Below, in pieces: positions 50,963 through 59,852 of a stretch of 64,000 nt of DNA (its first letter is position 1; each line of letters begins with the position of its first letter). The DNA is from CAWDXG01 sp963822115 (GTDB taxonomy: Bacteria > Myxococcota_A > Polyangia > Polyangiales > Polyangiaceae): contig CAWGGM010000001.1 of NCBI GenBank assembly GCA_963822115.1, positions 58,718-122,717 on the forward strand, given 5' to 3'. A program made the position numbers and the translations under genes. The notes under the pieces are model-generated. The model searched no databases. It worked only from the letters and a program-made list of their open reading frames with translations, and had not been told where the DNA came from.

Positions 50963-53150
50963 CTATTTGACGCTCAGCCCGAGCTCGTGGGCGAAGAACG
51001 TCAGGGCGGCGGCCTTGTTGCCGACGCGCTGGCTGAAGGAGGCGGTCACGCCGTGGCCGGCGTTCATGCGAGTCATGAGCACGATCGGGTTCTTCGAGAT
51101 GGTGGCCGCCTGCAGCGCCGCGGCGAACTTGCGGGACTGCCAGGGCGCGACGCGCGGGTCGTTTACGCCGGTCTCGAGCAGCACGGCGGGATAGGCAACG
51201 CCGGGCTTGATGTGGTGCAGCGGTGAGTAGGCGTAGAGCCAGTCGAACTGCTTTTCCTTCGTGACAGTGCCGTACTCGCTGACGTTGTAGCGTCCGTTGG
51301 GCCACAGCTCGGCGCGCAACATGTCGTAGATGCCGACGAAGCTGGCGACGGCGCGGAAAGCGCTGGGGTGCTGCGTGAGCTCGGCGCCCATGAGCAGTCC
51401 GCCGTTCGAGCCGCCCATGATGCCGAGGTGCTTTCGGTCGGTCCAGCCGCCCTTCTCGAGAGCGCGTGCCGCGGCGTACAGAATCGTCGAAGTCGTTCTG
51501 CTTGTCCTCGAGCATTCCGTCTTCGTGCCAGCCCTCGCCGAACTCGCCGCCTCCGCGGATGTTGGCCACCGCGTACACGCCACCGTGCTCGAGCCAGGTC
51601 AAATACGGTCCGAGGAAGCGCGGCCCCACCACCACGCCGTAGCCGCCGTAGCCGGTGAGGATCGTAGGGCGCTTGCCATCCGGCTTGGTCCCCTCGAGCG
51701 ACAGCACCGTCACGGGCACGTGGGCTCCGTCCCTCGACACCGCGGTCAAGAGCTGGGTCTTCACCTTCGAGTAGTCGGCGGGCGACTTCACCGAGAAGAT
51801 CGTCGACAGCTTGCCGGCGGCCGCGTCGTAGCGCGCCCAGCGACCGGCAATGGTCCATCCCGAGTAGCTGAACAGGACCTGGTCGGACTGATCGCTCGAC
51901 GCCACATCGTTGACGGAGATGCCCGCCGCCGGCAGCGGCACGCTCCGCACCTTCTTTCCCTTCTCGTCGTACTGGTCCACGCGCCAGGTCGGACCGTGCA
52001 CCATGACGAGCACGAATCCGCCCTTGATGGCGTAGATGCCGTGCATCGCCCATTTGCGCTGGGGGACGAGCTGGGTCATGCGCCCCTTCTCGTCGAGCGC
52101 GAGCACCCTGCCGCGGGGCGCAGCCTGGTGGGTGATCACGAGCAGCTTGTCGCCGAGCCAGGAGGCGGCGCCCCCGTTGTCACTGCCGTCACCGTCGTCG
52201 CGGACGTTGCTGTCGGGACCGAGCGCCCGCTTCCATTCCTCGCCGTGCTCCAGATACACGCGCGCCGGGCTCCCGTCGCCGAAGTGCACCAACAGAGCGC
52301 GGTGCTTGCCGTCGCCGGAAACCGCGAACGAGTACTCCGCGACCGGGGACAGATCCTGCCCGAACACCAGCTTGTCGTCCTTGGCGGGCTTGCCGAGCTC
52401 GTGGTGGTAGATGGCCGCGTTGAACTGCAGCTCGGCCGGCTTGACCGTGCCCGGAAGCGGCAGCCGCACGTACACGAAGCCCTTGGCGTCGGCGTCCCAG
52501 GCCAGCGCCTGCGGCGTGGTACCACCACCGGCGTGGGGCAGCCTGTCCGGCAGCTGCTTGCCGTCGGACGCGCGTACCACGTGGATTGTCGTGGCTTCGC
52601 TGCCGCCCTCGGCGGTTCCGTACGCCACGTAGCGCCCGTCGGCAGAAGGCCAGTAGATCGTGATGGCGGTGCCGCGCGACTTGTTCGGGTCGTACAGCAC
52701 GTTCGCCTTGCCCTTCGGCCACGGCTGCGAGGCGAGCACGGCCTGCTGCTGCGGAGGCGTCTGCTCGAGGAAGAAGAGCCGCCCTGCCGCCAGCGAGGGA
52801 TCGAAGCGATCGGTGGAAGTCAGCGAGAGCTCGCGCACGCGCTTCTCGATCGCGGTGCGCTCGGGAAACGAGCCGAGCACTTTGTCGGCGTAGCCGTTCT
52901 GCGCGGCGATCCACTTTTTGACGGCAGGCGCCTTGCCGTCCTCGAGCCACCGGTACGGATCCATGACGGCGGCGCTGAAGTAGTGCTCGACCACGTCGTG
53001 CTTCGGCGTGGGCGGCGGCTTCAGCGTCGAAGGAGCAGGCGGCTTGGCGCTGGGCGCAGGCTTCGCGCTCTTCTTCTTGTCGTGACACGCGACCAGCAAG
53101 GTCGCGCAGAGGAGAACGGGGACGAAGCGCGTCGCTCGTGCTCGGTACAT
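50963..53150 (-). pseudogene. Prolyl oligopeptidase (S9A) lipoprotein gene with frameshift
   Basis: From ATG 53150 the frame encodes a lipoprotein signal (RFVPVLLCATLLVACHDK), then YFSAAVMDPYRWLEDGKAPA and a seven-bladed propeller down to GEFGEGWHEDGMLEDKQNDF near 51485. There the coding continues in the next frame: YAAARALEKGGWTDRKHLG, catalytic Ser in GIMGGSNGGLLMGAEL, Asp in ETGVNDPRVAP and His in MNAGHGVTAS, ending at 50963. One surplus base in the AA at 51482-51483 (plus strand) accounts for it; removing it gives DDLYAAARA, the expected DDFxAAA spacing. Without correction the product lacks the whole catalytic triad. A sequencing error, a real mutation or programmed slippage are all possible. 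Confidence 0.9.
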
Positions 53151-53158
53151 CTCCCTGT

Positions 53159-53164
53159 ACGCTA
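53159..53164 (-). promoter_or_regulatory. -10-like hexamer of the prolyl oligopeptidase gene
   Basis: On the minus strand TAGCGT ends 8 bases before the ATG at 53150. It overlaps the last codons of the upstream gene (stop at 53162). Confidence 0.42.
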
Positions 53165-55240
53165 GCGCGGCCCGCGCGGCGCCGGGCGATTTTTGTGCGC
53201 CGCCGGAGCCTGAAGGTCGACCACGACCATGCCTCCCTCGTCGAACAGCCGGCGGTGGGTGCGCCCATACTGTGCCATCGCGTTGATGAGCGCGAGGTAG
53301 TACGGGGCCTGGAGCCGCCAGATCTGCTCGCGATCGCGCAGGTGGCGCCGCCATACGTCGCGACGGTACAGCTCCCTGGCCCGACTCGCTTCGACGTAGG
53401 CAACATACCGGATACCAAGCTTGTGCAGGTAGGCGGCGATACGCTCGGGCCCTTTCAGCACCGGCATCCCGGGGGGCGGCGAGACGGCGCCGGCCTGGTC
53501 CAGATCGAGAATGCGATTACGTCCGTAGTCCAACTGATACGGCTGGTCGAGCATGACCAGCAGCGGCGCTCCACGCGGGACGGCGGCCTGCAGCTTGGCG
53601 TACAGGGCCTTGGCCTTGGCGCCCTTGGCCTTGACGCCCGGCGCCTGGCCGATCGCCTCGAGGAAAGCCTCGTGGGATTTTTCCAGCTTGCTGCGCACGC
53701 CGTGGATCTGCAGCACGCAGGCGATCAGCACGACCAGCGCCGCGCCCTGCCAGACACGCGGCTGGTCATCCTCGCTCTGGCGGCGCGCGGCGGCGACGCC
53801 GACGGCCAGCACCGTCGCGATCACGAACGCCGAGTAGTAGCGACTCAGCGTGGGAGGGTCGACCAGCGTGAACGCCAGGACCATGGCGGCGAAGCCTACG
53901 CCCGCCGCGAGGAAGGTCGACCTGAGCGGGCGGCGCGCTCCCGGATCGCCAACCAGAGCTGCCGCCAGCAGGAAGAACGGCAGCGATTCGATGGGCTGGT
54001 TGTACAGCGCGCTCTTCCACAGCAGGATCAACTTGTCGAGCACGCTGCTCGCGACGTTGAAAGGATAGCCCGGAGTCTGGTTTCCCTTGAGCAGCGGGTA
54101 GAGGAACGTGCCCGACGAGATCTGCGCGAGGATCGCCCAGGGCGCGAGGATCACGATCCCGAAAAGCAGCGCCCAGCCGATCTCGACGAGCTCGGGACGG
54201 CGATCGCGCAGCGATCGCGAGCGCCCGCCGCGCGCGAGCAGGAACAGGTAGCTGAGCCCCAGCGCGCCCACGGCGGGCACCAGGTAGTTCTGCCTGAGTG
54301 TGCACGCGGCCACGGCCACCAGCGACAGCAGCAGCGCCGCGCGGAAGCCCCGGATCTCTGTCTCGTCCAGCCAATGCAGGGTCTGGTAGAGCGCCAGGAA
54401 GAACACGGTACCGGACATCAGACTGGCCGTGTTGATGCGGATGCCGGGCAAGGTCACCAGCACGCCGATGAGCAGCAGGATGAGCGCGCGCGCGGACGCG
54501 GCCGCCCCTTCGAGCTCGTCGAGTAGGAGCCCGGCGACCACGATCAGGCACAAGCCTCCGTCGACGAAGAACAGGCCGTCGAAGCTGGAAAACGGCAGCA
54601 GCAGCGCGTGCAGCAGGCTCTGTCCGCCGTAGGCGCCCAGCCGCCGCAGGCTGAAAGGCTGGATCAAGGTGCCCGCCTCGAGCATCTCCTTCGGGAAGGC
54701 GAAGTAGGCGATCCAGTCGTCGTTGGGATTGGCGCGATGGACGTGCAGCCAACCGACGACTTCGATCAGACCCACGCCGAGCACCACGGCCAGCGCCAAC
54801 GTGAACAGCCAGTGCCGGCCAGCTCCGCCGAAGGCGCGCTTCCACGCCTCGCTCGCCGCCCCCCGGCGCAGAGCCAGATCCGCGACGAACAAGAGCGCCC
54901 CGCCGATACCGAGGACGTACACCACGCCCGGCGAGAACAGCCGGATGAGGTTGAACACGCCGCCCAGGAAGATCAAAATCGCCATGCCCCAGGCGACGCG
55001 CAGACCGAGCGGCACGGCCGTGCGGCGCGAGACCAGGTAGCTCAGACCGGAGCCCCAGCCCGCGAACGCCAGCAACAGCACGACGCCCCAGCTGCCGGCA
55101 GACAGCGCCTGGCCGCCCTTGCCACGGGTTGCAAAGGCCAACGCGACGAGCACCGCAAGCGACAGGAAGGTGAGCGCAGCGGGCAGGAAAGTGAGGATTC
55201 CGGGGCGCTTGCCGGAAACCGGGATCTCGGTCCCCGTCAT
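53162..55240 (-). CDS. Large polytopic membrane protein, GT39/GT-C-like
   Basis: The 692-residue protein has about 13-14 hydrophobic segments in residues 20-510 (ILTFLPAALTFLSLAVLVAL, LFTLALAVVLGVGLIEVVGW, VWQGAALVVLIACVLQI) and a C-terminal soluble domain of about 170 residues. HRANPNDDWIAYFAFPKEML near residue 165 carries an acidic DDW, positioned like a GT-C catalytic loop. The start overlaps the preceding stop as ATGA; it is the last of six overlapping minus-strand genes. A role in transferring a lipid-linked sugar is inferred. Confidence 0.75.
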   Translation of the reverse strand: MTGTEIPVSGKRPGILTFLPAALTFLSLAVLVALAFATRGKGGQALSAGSWGVVLLLAFAGWGSGLSYLVSRRTAVPLGLRVAWGMAILIFLGGVFNLIRLFSPGVVYVLGIGGALLFVADLALRRGAASEAWKRAFGGAGRHWLFTLALAVVLGVGLIEVVGWLHVHRANPNDDWIAYFAFPKEMLEAGTLIQPFSLRRLGAYGGQSLLHALLLPFSSFDGLFFVDGGLCLIVVAGLLLDELEGAAASARALILLLIGVLVTLPGIRINTASLMSGTVFFLALYQTLHWLDETEIRGFRAALLLSLVAVAACTLRQNYLVPAVGALGLSYLFLLARGGRSRSLRDRRPELVEIGWALLFGIVILAPWAILAQISSGTFLYPLLKGNQTPGYPFNVASSVLDKLILLWKSALYNQPIESLPFFLLAAALVGDPGARRPLRSTFLAAGVGFAAMVLAFTLVDPPTLSRYYSAFVIATVLAVGVAAARRQSEDDQPRVWQGAALVVLIACVLQIHGVRSKLEKSHEAFLEAIGQAPGVKAKGAKAKALYAKLQAAVPRGAPLLVMLDQPYQLDYGRNRILDLDQAGAVSPPPGMPVLKGPERIAAYLHKLGIRYVAYVEASRARELYRRDVWRRHLRDREQIWRLQAPYYLALINAMAQYGRTHRRLFDEGGMVVVDLQAPAAHKNRPAPRGPR

Positions 55241-56070
55241 GAACCCTGGATCCGCGACAGTACCGCGCCCACGCGCTCCAGAGCCTGCTCGGCGCGCGCC
55301 AGACTCTGCTCTCCCGTGGGCGCCGCGCGCATCTCGATCGAGACCCAGCCGTCGTAGCCACTGGCGACGAGCGCTGCGAGCGCTTCGTCGTACGGCAAGC
55401 GCGTTTCACTGCCGACCGGACCGAGCTCCGGCGCGCTGACATGGAAGTGTGCAAGCGTCGCGCCGTGTGCGCGCACGGCCTCGACCGGGTCCTCGCCGGC
55501 CAGCCACATGCCGGCAACGTCGAGGTGCAACCGGAAGCCCGGGCTGTCGACCTCCTGCACCAGCTCGGCCGCTTCAGTGGAGGTGGTGATGAAGTCGCAG
55601 TTGTACTGCGGCGGATTGGCCTCCATCACCAGCGCCACGCCGCGACTCGCGGCGCGCTCGCCCAGCTCGCGGAACAGAGGAACGGCAATGCGCCGTGCCT
55701 CCTCGGGCGACAGGTCGCCGCGGCGGCGGTTCTTCGGCGAGCCGAACACGAGCGCGTAGGCGCCCAGCTCGGCTGCAACGCGGAACATGCCGTCCAGGTA
55801 GTCGACCAGGGCGCGGCGCGATGCCTCGTCGCCGAACAGCACGAGCTCCGGGTGACCGAACAACAGCGCCTGCAGCGCCACGATGCGGATCCCCGCCGCT
55901 TCCCAGCTGGCGCGGTAGTCCGCCAGCCGGCTCTCCGGCAACTCGAGCGGATTCGGGTCAATGCGGGTCGGAGCGACCTCCACGCCGCGGATGCCGAGCG
56001 CCTGCATGCGCTCGCGCATCGCGGGCTCGTCGGCCAGCTCCCAGGCGATGTTCGAGATCGCGAGCTTCAT
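55237..56070 (-). CDS. Sugar phosphate isomerase/epimerase (AP endonuclease 2-like TIM barrel)
   Basis: The 277-residue protein is a xylose-isomerase-like barrel. IRGVEVAPTRIDPNPLELPE near residue 27, ALVFGSPKNRRRGDLSP near 105, VALVMEANPPQYNCDFITTS near 145 and LHLDVAGMWLAGEDP near 180 hold the Glu/Asp/His metal ligands, with FHVSAPELGPVG near 210 and WVSIEMRA near 243. It probably isomerises a free or activated sugar. It overlaps both neighbours by 4 bases. Confidence 0.88.
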   Translation of the reverse strand: MKLAISNIAWELADEPAMRERMQALGIRGVEVAPTRIDPNPLELPESRLADYRASWEAAGIRIVALQALLFGHPELVLFGDEASRRALVDYLDGMFRVAAELGAYALVFGSPKNRRRGDLSPEEARRIAVPLFRELGERAASRGVALVMEANPPQYNCDFITTSTEAAELVQEVDSPGFRLHLDVAGMWLAGEDPVEAVRAHGATLAHFHVSAPELGPVGSETRLPYDEALAALVASGYDGWVSIEMRAAPTGEQSLARAEQALERVGAVLSRIQGS

Positions 56071-56828
56071 GACCGCTCCGCTTCGACGAAGGCGCGCATC
56101 TCGTCGAGCATCTGCTCGCGGCTGTGCAGGTAGCCGTCACTGCGGCCCCACAGTGCGCTGTGGCGACTGCGCATGTCATAGCTGGCCGGCTGGACACCTT
56201 CGGGCGCTACCAGCGTGCGCCCGAACAGCTTCTCGGCGATCTCTCCGACCGTGACCGGCTCGGTGGCGATGTTGAGCAACCGGATGCCGGCTTCCAACGC
56301 CTTGTGCGCGTCGGCCCAGGTGCGATCCATATTGTAGAACTGGAACGAGCCGCCCGGATGGATACGCTCCACGTTGTTGTCGTGGATCAGATCGTAGACG
56401 GCGTTCTTCTTGAGCCCCTTGGCGAACAGGGCCGGCAGGCGAACCACCATCGCATTGAAGCGTTCGACGCAGAAATCCTCTAGCAGCTTGCGGTGCCGGC
56501 CGTAGGCTGACACCTGGCTCTCGTCGATCGGCGACGACTCGTCGTGTCCGCGCGGCACGCCGTACACGTCGACAGTGGACATCAACAGGAACGTGTCGGT
56601 GCGCACACCCTCCAGCGCCCGCATCAGCCTCTCGATGGAGGCGCGATCGCCGTCCGGATCCTGGTTCGCTTTCCACTTGGCGCCCGGCGCGCCCGCGCAG
56701 GCGACCACGTCGAACTCCCGCCCGCTGATCTCCTCGATGTTCGAGGAGTTGTAGCGGCTGTCGAACCCGGCCTGTCGTGCCAGGCTGCCGCCGACGAACC
56801 CAGTATAGCCGATGAGCGCGCGTCGCAC
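56067..56828 (-). CDS. NAD-dependent epimerase/dehydratase-like SDR (short)
   Basis: The 253-residue protein begins at a GTG with RRALIGYTGFVGGSLARQAG, a variant Rossmann glycine motif. LLMSTVDVYGVPRG near residue 80 and YGRHRKLLEDFCVE near 110 hold Ser and Tyr-x3-Lys equivalents. VVACAGAPGAKWKANQDPDG is unusual. The shorter length and GYTGFVG motif place it with sugar-cluster SDRs of uncertain reaction. It overlaps the isomerase start as ATGA. Confidence 0.8.
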   Translation of the reverse strand: MRRALIGYTGFVGGSLARQAGFDSRYNSSNIEEISGREFDVVACAGAPGAKWKANQDPDGDRASIERLMRALEGVRTDTFLLMSTVDVYGVPRGHDESSPIDESQVSAYGRHRKLLEDFCVERFNAMVVRLPALFAKGLKKNAVYDLIHDNNVERIHPGGSFQFYNMDRTWADAHKALEAGIRLLNIATEPVTVGEIAEKLFGRTLVAPEGVQPASYDMRSRHSALWGRSDGYLHSREQMLDEMRAFVEAERS

Positions 56829-56873
56829 GTCCGCTCTTGTATCACTACTGCCGGAGGTTTTCAGTCGCCCCGC

Positions 56874-57665
56874 TCATGGGTCGTAGCGATGCAGACAGGC
56901 CCGCCCCAGCGCCAACAGCACGCCCGCGTTTCCCCGCAAAAACGAGATCTTCGTCGGGATCGGCCCGTGTGCGGGATAGCGCCGGGTGACGGGGACCTCG
57001 GTCACCCGGTAACCCAGCCGCGCCGCGCGGATCGCCAGATAGTAGTGCAGCTCGTAGCCCGACAGTACATCGCGGAATACCGCGACGCGCTCGTCCTCGA
57101 TCAGACGCGCGCTGTAGGCTCGGAAGCCGTTGGTCGTGTCCGTGTAGCGATGGCGCGCCGAGAGCGAGATGAGCGGGGCGTGCAGCAGACGGATGGCCGC
57201 CAGGCGCAGTCGCGGATTGTGCAGCGCACGACCGCCGGGCACGAAGCGCGAGCCCTGCACGAAGTCGTAGCCCTCCTCCAGAGCCTGGATGAAGCGCGGG
57301 ATGGCCGCGGGGTCGTCCTTGTTGTTGCCGTCGATCAGGATCGCCCCGGCGTAGCCCTGGTCGAGCGCGTAGGAAAACGCCATGCGGATCTGCGCGCCGA
57401 GCCGGCCCGGGCCCGTCTTGACCAGCAGGCTGCGTACGCCCAGCGAGCGGAGCAGCTCGGGATCGGTCGAGCCATCGCTGCTGCCACCGTCGGCGATGAT
57501 GATATCGGCCTGCCCGGCGAGCGGCGCCATCTCGCGCAGCTCGGCGTGGATGCGCTCGCCCTCGTTGATGATGGGGATGCACACGCAGTAGCGCGTGGCG
57601 CGCTCGCGAAGCTCGTGGATATCGAAGGCGGGGACCTCGCGCCGGGGACGGCCCGCCGCCGTCAT
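56874..57665 (-). CDS. Family 2 glycosyltransferase (polyprenyl-phosphate type)
   Basis: The 263-residue enzyme has RYCVCIPIINEGERIHAELR near residue 27, DIIIADGGSSDGSTDPELL near 55, GAILIDGNNKDDPAAIPRFI near 105 and VQGSRFVPGGRALHN near 135; DTTNGFRAYSARLI near 165 and RYPAHGPIPTKISF near 230 complete a DPM1/GtrB-like pattern. The metal-site DxD reads DGN, which is atypical. The start overlaps the upstream stop as ATGA. Confidence 0.85.
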   Translation of the reverse strand: MTAAGRPRREVPAFDIHELRERATRYCVCIPIINEGERIHAELREMAPLAGQADIIIADGGSSDGSTDPELLRSLGVRSLLVKTGPGRLGAQIRMAFSYALDQGYAGAILIDGNNKDDPAAIPRFIQALEEGYDFVQGSRFVPGGRALHNPRLRLAAIRLLHAPLISLSARHRYTDTTNGFRAYSARLIEDERVAVFRDVLSGYELHYYLAIRAARLGYRVTEVPVTRRYPAHGPIPTKISFLRGNAGVLLALGRACLHRYDP

Positions 57666-58648
57666 GCCGACTCCGTGACCACATTGCGCCGCTCGTCGGG
57701 CGGCAGGAGCACCGAGCTGTTGAGCTCCTCGAGCACGTGATAGAGCGGGCGATTCTTGGTCTCGGCCAGGACCCTGCCCAGGTACTCGCTCAGCACGGTG
57801 AGGATCATGAACAGGAGCAGGAACATGCCTGCGTTCTGCAGCGACAGAGTGACCCACCCCTCCGCCACTTCCTTCTTGAAAATGGCGATGGCGAACACGT
57901 AGCCGATGTACAGGAGGTTCAGGAAACTGCCGAGCAGGCCGAGCGCGCTCACGGCCCGGAGCGGGCGCACGGAGTTGCTCACTATGATGTCGGTCGCGAC
58001 ACCCATCGAGGCAAAGAAACCGCGACCGCGCACCCGGCTCCGCACCTCCGGCTGGTAGGGGAACGGCACGATCTTGGGAGCGACCAGCGGAGCGAACAGC
58101 CTGAGGTAGCGAACCTTGTCCTTCAGCTGCAGCATGGCGTTCAGCGCGGCGCGCGGAAAGACGTGGAAGACCGTCGCGTCCTTCTGCAGCGGAATGTCGA
58201 GCATGCGGGTGGACAGCCGCTGGAACAGCCGGCGGCCGAGCGCGACCGCCCAGCTGTCGCCCGGCACGCGACGGCAGGTGCCGTACACCACAGCGTCCTC
58301 GCGCATCGACAGCTCGACCATCGCGGGGATCTGCTTGGGCGGGTCGTAGCTTGGGAGCAGCGTGACCACGTAGTCGCCGATGGCGCCATCCAGTCCCGCG
58401 CTGAGTGCGATGTCGTGCCCATTGTTGCGCGACAGGCGCAACAGCCTGAGCCCCACCACGCGCCCCAGCAGCTCGCGCACCCGCGCCACCGTATCGTCCG
58501 TGGAGCCGTCGTCGACCAGCACCAGCTCGTAGTGCTCGAAGGCTGCTTCGAGCACGGCCGCCGTCTCTTCCACGAACGCGTCGATGAGCGCCGCGTCGTT
58601 GTACAGCGGCACCACCACCGACACGAAGCAGCTCGCGACCCGGCTCAC
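57662..58648 (-). CDS. GtrB/ArnC-like polyisoprenyl-phosphate glycosyltransferase with membrane anchor
   Basis: The 328-residue protein joins a GT-A domain (FVSVVVPLYNDAALIDAFVE, LVLVDDGSTDDTVARVREL, RLSRNNGHDIALSAGLDGA) to two C-terminal membrane helices (GLLGSFLNLLYIGYVFAIAI and AGMFLLLFMILTVLSEYLG). This is the GtrB/ArnC layout: it charges undecaprenyl phosphate with a sugar at the inner membrane. The usual DADLQDPP word is replaced by TLLPSYDPPKQI, so the acidic metal site is altered. The start is GTG, overlapping the upstream stop as GTGA. Confidence 0.86.
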   Translation of the reverse strand: MSRVASCFVSVVVPLYNDAALIDAFVEETAAVLEAAFEHYELVLVDDGSTDDTVARVRELLGRVVGLRLLRLSRNNGHDIALSAGLDGAIGDYVVTLLPSYDPPKQIPAMVELSMREDAVVYGTCRRVPGDSWAVALGRRLFQRLSTRMLDIPLQKDATVFHVFPRAALNAMLQLKDKVRYLRLFAPLVAPKIVPFPYQPEVRSRVRGRGFFASMGVATDIIVSNSVRPLRAVSALGLLGSFLNLLYIGYVFAIAIFKKEVAEGWVTLSLQNAGMFLLLFMILTVLSEYLGRVLAETKNRPLYHVLEELNSSVLLPPDERRNVVTESA

Positions 58649-59772
58649 GATGCCTCCGCGGAGCGGTCCAGCTCGCCGGCAAGGTCGTACACGTTGTCCA
58701 GCTTGCCGCCGAGCACGCTCACCAGCCTGGGCAGCCCTGGATTCTTGCTGAACAGGATGGGGCGGCTGTCGTTCGACTCGCTCTGCGGAAGGACCGTCTT
58801 GATCTCCCAGAGCGAACGTTCGTACTGCGCCCCTGCGAGCACGGGAAGGTAGCGCGCGGCGTCCCGCAGCATGTGCGAAAACTGGGACGGGCGTCCGGTG
58901 CGCAGGATGGCGTGGTTTTCCACGTGGTCTCGCTCTCGCTCCTCCCAGGAAGCGTGGGGAGTGTATCGGACGTGGGTCAGACTGTGAATGCCGCCGGGCG
59001 GGAACGGCATGCTGGAGAAGAAGGGCCCGCACATCACCGTCACGCCGGCCTGCGCGAGCTCGCGGGGCGGCGTCACCAGGGCAATCTCGGTGAGCTCGTG
59101 GCGCAGCGGGACCAGCGGCAGCCCGGACGCCGCCAGGATGTGGTTTAGCCGCGAATAGGTGCAGTTGAAGATGTAGTCGACGCCCAGCGTCTCCTGGTCG
59201 CCTGCAGCGTCCGAGACAACCAGCCCTAGCGCGGACGAGCCCGACCCATCCTGCACCCGGAGCGCCAGGGTGGCGGTCCGGATCTCCACGCCGGCGCTCG
59301 AGAGCTCGGACAGCATGCGGGCCCTGAGCCTGTCGGCGTCGAAGGCGTGCTCCTCGGTCAGGTAGGCGGCTTCAATCAGGTCCGGGTTGAACAGCTGCGC
59401 TACGGCGACTGGCGCCCGATGCAGCGGCGCCTCGATGCGGCGGCAGAAGCTCTCGTACTGGCGCGCGGTGACCTTCGACTGGCGGCGCGCCACCGCATAG
59501 TACTGGGCGAACGAGTCGTCGATGGCCTCGCGGTACTCGGTGACGAAGCGCTGGAAGTTGGCGCGCGAGCGCATCCCGGTGAGGATGCTGCGGGGGTAAT
59601 GGTAGCCGTTGTGGACGCGCGCCTGGTTGTTGAACGATGCGCGTGTCATCAGCTCGTCTTCCGCTTCCAGCACCAGCACGCGAGGGAAACGTCGCTTCAG
59701 CTCCAGCGCCAGGTAGGCGCCGAAGAAACCGCCGCCGATCACGGCAGCGTCGTAGTGGACATCGAGGCTCAT
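58645..59772 (-). CDS. FAD-dependent oxidoreductase (DAO family)
   Basis: The 375-residue protein begins with the dinucleotide-binding motif YDAAVIGGGFFGAYLALEL and then VLVLEAEDELMTRASFNNQA and HNGYHYPRSILTG. NCTYSRLNHILAAS near residue 205 and a C-terminal SVLGGKLDNVYDLAGEL fit the D-amino-acid oxidase-like flavoprotein fold. Members with NQARVHNGYHYPRS-like words occur in surface-polysaccharide clusters; the substrate is unknown. It heads the overlapping operon that ends at 53162. TATAGT near 59826 on this strand is a possible -10 with a 50-base leader. Confidence 0.84.
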   Translation of the reverse strand: MSLDVHYDAAVIGGGFFGAYLALELKRRFPRVLVLEAEDELMTRASFNNQARVHNGYHYPRSILTGMRSRANFQRFVTEYREAIDDSFAQYYAVARRQSKVTARQYESFCRRIEAPLHRAPVAVAQLFNPDLIEAAYLTEEHAFDADRLRARMLSELSSAGVEIRTATLALRVQDGSGSSALGLVVSDAAGDQETLGVDYIFNCTYSRLNHILAASGLPLVPLRHELTEIALVTPPRELAQAGVTVMCGPFFSSMPFPPGGIHSLTHVRYTPHASWEERERDHVENHAILRTGRPSQFSHMLRDAARYLPVLAGAQYERSLWEIKTVLPQSESNDSRPILFSKNPGLPRLVSVLGGKLDNVYDLAGELDRSAEAS

Positions 59773-59852
59773 CGTCTGGTCGCGTACGTGGCCGCGCGGA
59801 CAGCCGGGACCCCGGGCCGCCCGGGACTATAGCGCAGCCCCCCCGCACAGGC

